64,000 bases of DNA from positions 4,285,501-4,349,500 of the forward strand of contig CM065646.1 in assembly GCA_033220425.1 (NCBI GenBank), in the 5' to 3' direction. A program made the translations under genes and the position numbers. Below are positions 63,090 through 64,000 of this stretch, one piece after another. This stretch comes from Lepraria neglecta (Eukaryota > Ascomycota > Lecanoromycetes > Lecanorales > Stereocaulaceae). The notes under the pieces were generated by a model that saw only the letters and a program-made list of their open reading frames with translations, was not told the origin of the DNA and did no database searches. Numbering within the stretch: the stretch's first letter is position 1; each line of letters opens with the position of its first letter.

Positions 63090-64000
63090 TCAATTATAAC
63101 AAAACGTATTAAAACAACTCGCACAAGCAGCCGGCAACTTTTCCCCCGTCTTTTTCACAATTGCACAAGCCAAGCAAGTCGGAAACGTCGAACTCATCCC
63201 ATAAGTGCCTACCTGCTGCCCATTCATAATCATGCCACTCGTCTCAGCCGGCGTATACTCCAATTTCTCTGTCGGCTCTCCGCTCGGGAAGGTGTAATTG
63301 TGATTCGGCAGGTAGATAATAGTGATCTTGCTCGCGTCATTGCAGCCGAAGAAAGTGGGACGGATATTGTATCCTTCGCTTACAAACGTCGAGGAGGGAG
63401 GAATGACGGGCATCTTTGTTAGTCCGGCCATTTGGGCTTGCATGTATGTTTGATACAATTCGCTGCCGTCGGGGAAATTGGCGCTTGTGTCTGCGGAGTT
63501 GTCGTTTACGAGGATGATATTTACGCTCCGTGAAGGTTGCAGAAGTGGGAAAAGGGGGTTGTTTTGGAGAGACTCGCCGCCGTCTACGAGCGTGAGATTC
63601 TTTTGGCCGGAGACGAGGGAAGAATGCGCGTAGTTGTAAAAGGGATTCGGATAGATGGCGTATTCGTCCATAGTGGTTAGGGCGTGGGTCTCATTGATAA
63701 GGGCGCTCAAGTTGGCGACGAGGCCTGGGGTCGAGGCAACTGCCGGGAAGGTGGTGCAGAGTTCGTTGAAGACGTCGCTTGAGGTGCCGAGGATGAAGCC
63801 GAGGTTGTCGTAGTTGGTTTCGCAGCCTTTGATTGGTTTGCCGTTGCTTAGTAGAGAACCTGCAGTGTGATCAGTCTTACTTCATTCACTAAGTAAGAAG
63901 CAGGAGCTCGTACCAAGATATTTCGTCTGTGTGAAAGCATTGACACCGGAATCGAAGCTGCCGAATTCGTACGGAGAAAATTCATAGATTACGGAGTTGC
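63090..64000 (-). CDS. secreted phospholipase B / lysophospholipase, 3' part (5' end outside window)
   Basis: The C-terminal part of a lysophospholipase. Exons 64000-63914 (continuing beyond the window) and 63859-63090 are joined by a 54-nt intron (GTACGA...CAG). The first piece reads SPYEFGSFDSGVNAFTQTKY, leading into LGSLLSNGKPIKGCETNYDN. Then come LGFILGTSSDVFNELCTTFP and the catalytic-Asp motif LVDGGESLQNNPLFPLLQPSR. The end FPTCLACAIVKK ... CASCFNTFCYN is typical. These enzymes hydrolyse acyl chains from glycerophospholipids and are usually secreted or GPI-anchored. The catalytic Ser (GxSGG) is upstream and cannot be seen here. The last residues show no GPI-like tail. Confidence 0.92.

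Overview
The window comes from the nuclear genome of a filamentous ascomycete (Pezizomycotina, probably Leotiomycetes or close to it; the lineage is an inference). The evidence is short introns (about 50-75 nt, GTRNGT donors, CTAAC-like branch sites, YAG acceptors) and fungal-type families: HET, HeLo-kinase remnants, DUF7025 AAA ATPase, sedolisin, GPI-anchored Ser/Thr-rich proteins and a Fot1/Pogo transposon. Gene structures were rebuilt by eye by matching splice sites to protein frame. No tRNA, rRNA or CRISPR array was seen.

Layout. 1-1.7 kb: 3' part of a Pro/Ala/Glu-rich low-complexity protein. 2.9-6.4 kb: a type II membrane glycosyltransferase-like protein divergent from UTP15. 6.7-16 kb: a decayed SDR gene, a GPI-anchored secreted protein, an F-box protein and a secreted sedolisin protease. 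16-18.2 kb: a DUF7025/AAA ATPase. 19.3-23.8 kb: an accessory stretch of broken genes (frameshifted membrane protein, NLR-like NB-ARC/TPR remnant, F-box pseudogene, P-loop fragment).

23.8-44.2 kb is a conserved housekeeping block: isocitrate lyase, an OTU deubiquitinase, a TPMT-like methyltransferase, a DHA1 MFS transporter, an ISWI remodeller with a 27-nt microexon, a DUF4588-like protein, a DMO2/DMAC1-like small mitochondrial membrane protein, AP-3 mu, a class-3 aldehyde dehydrogenase and a monocarboxylate-type MFS transporter. These genes are intact once introns are removed.

45-57 kb is a second accessory stretch. It holds a decayed HeLo-kinase cell-death gene, an apparently intact tandem ubiquitin-like gene, a frameshifted secreted/membrane protein with a LysM-like segment, a MITE-like palindromic element, coiled-coil and ankyrin pseudogenes, an RBR E3 ligase gene with an in-frame stop, and a full-length Fot1/Pogo element with perfect 48-bp inverted repeats but a coding region full of CAA/CAG/TGG-to-stop changes (RIP-like). 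57-64 kb: an Lds/Rrt8-type membrane protein, a single-pass surface protein with a decayed tandem copy, an intact HET-domain gene and the 3' part of a secreted phospholipase B.

Taken together, conserved genes flank two islands enriched in allorecognition/cell-death and ubiquitin-related genes, most of them broken. The most useful second looks are the tandem ubiquitin-like gene, the short repeat placed upstream of two unrelated genes, the palindromic element, and the cluster of decayed cell-death genes.
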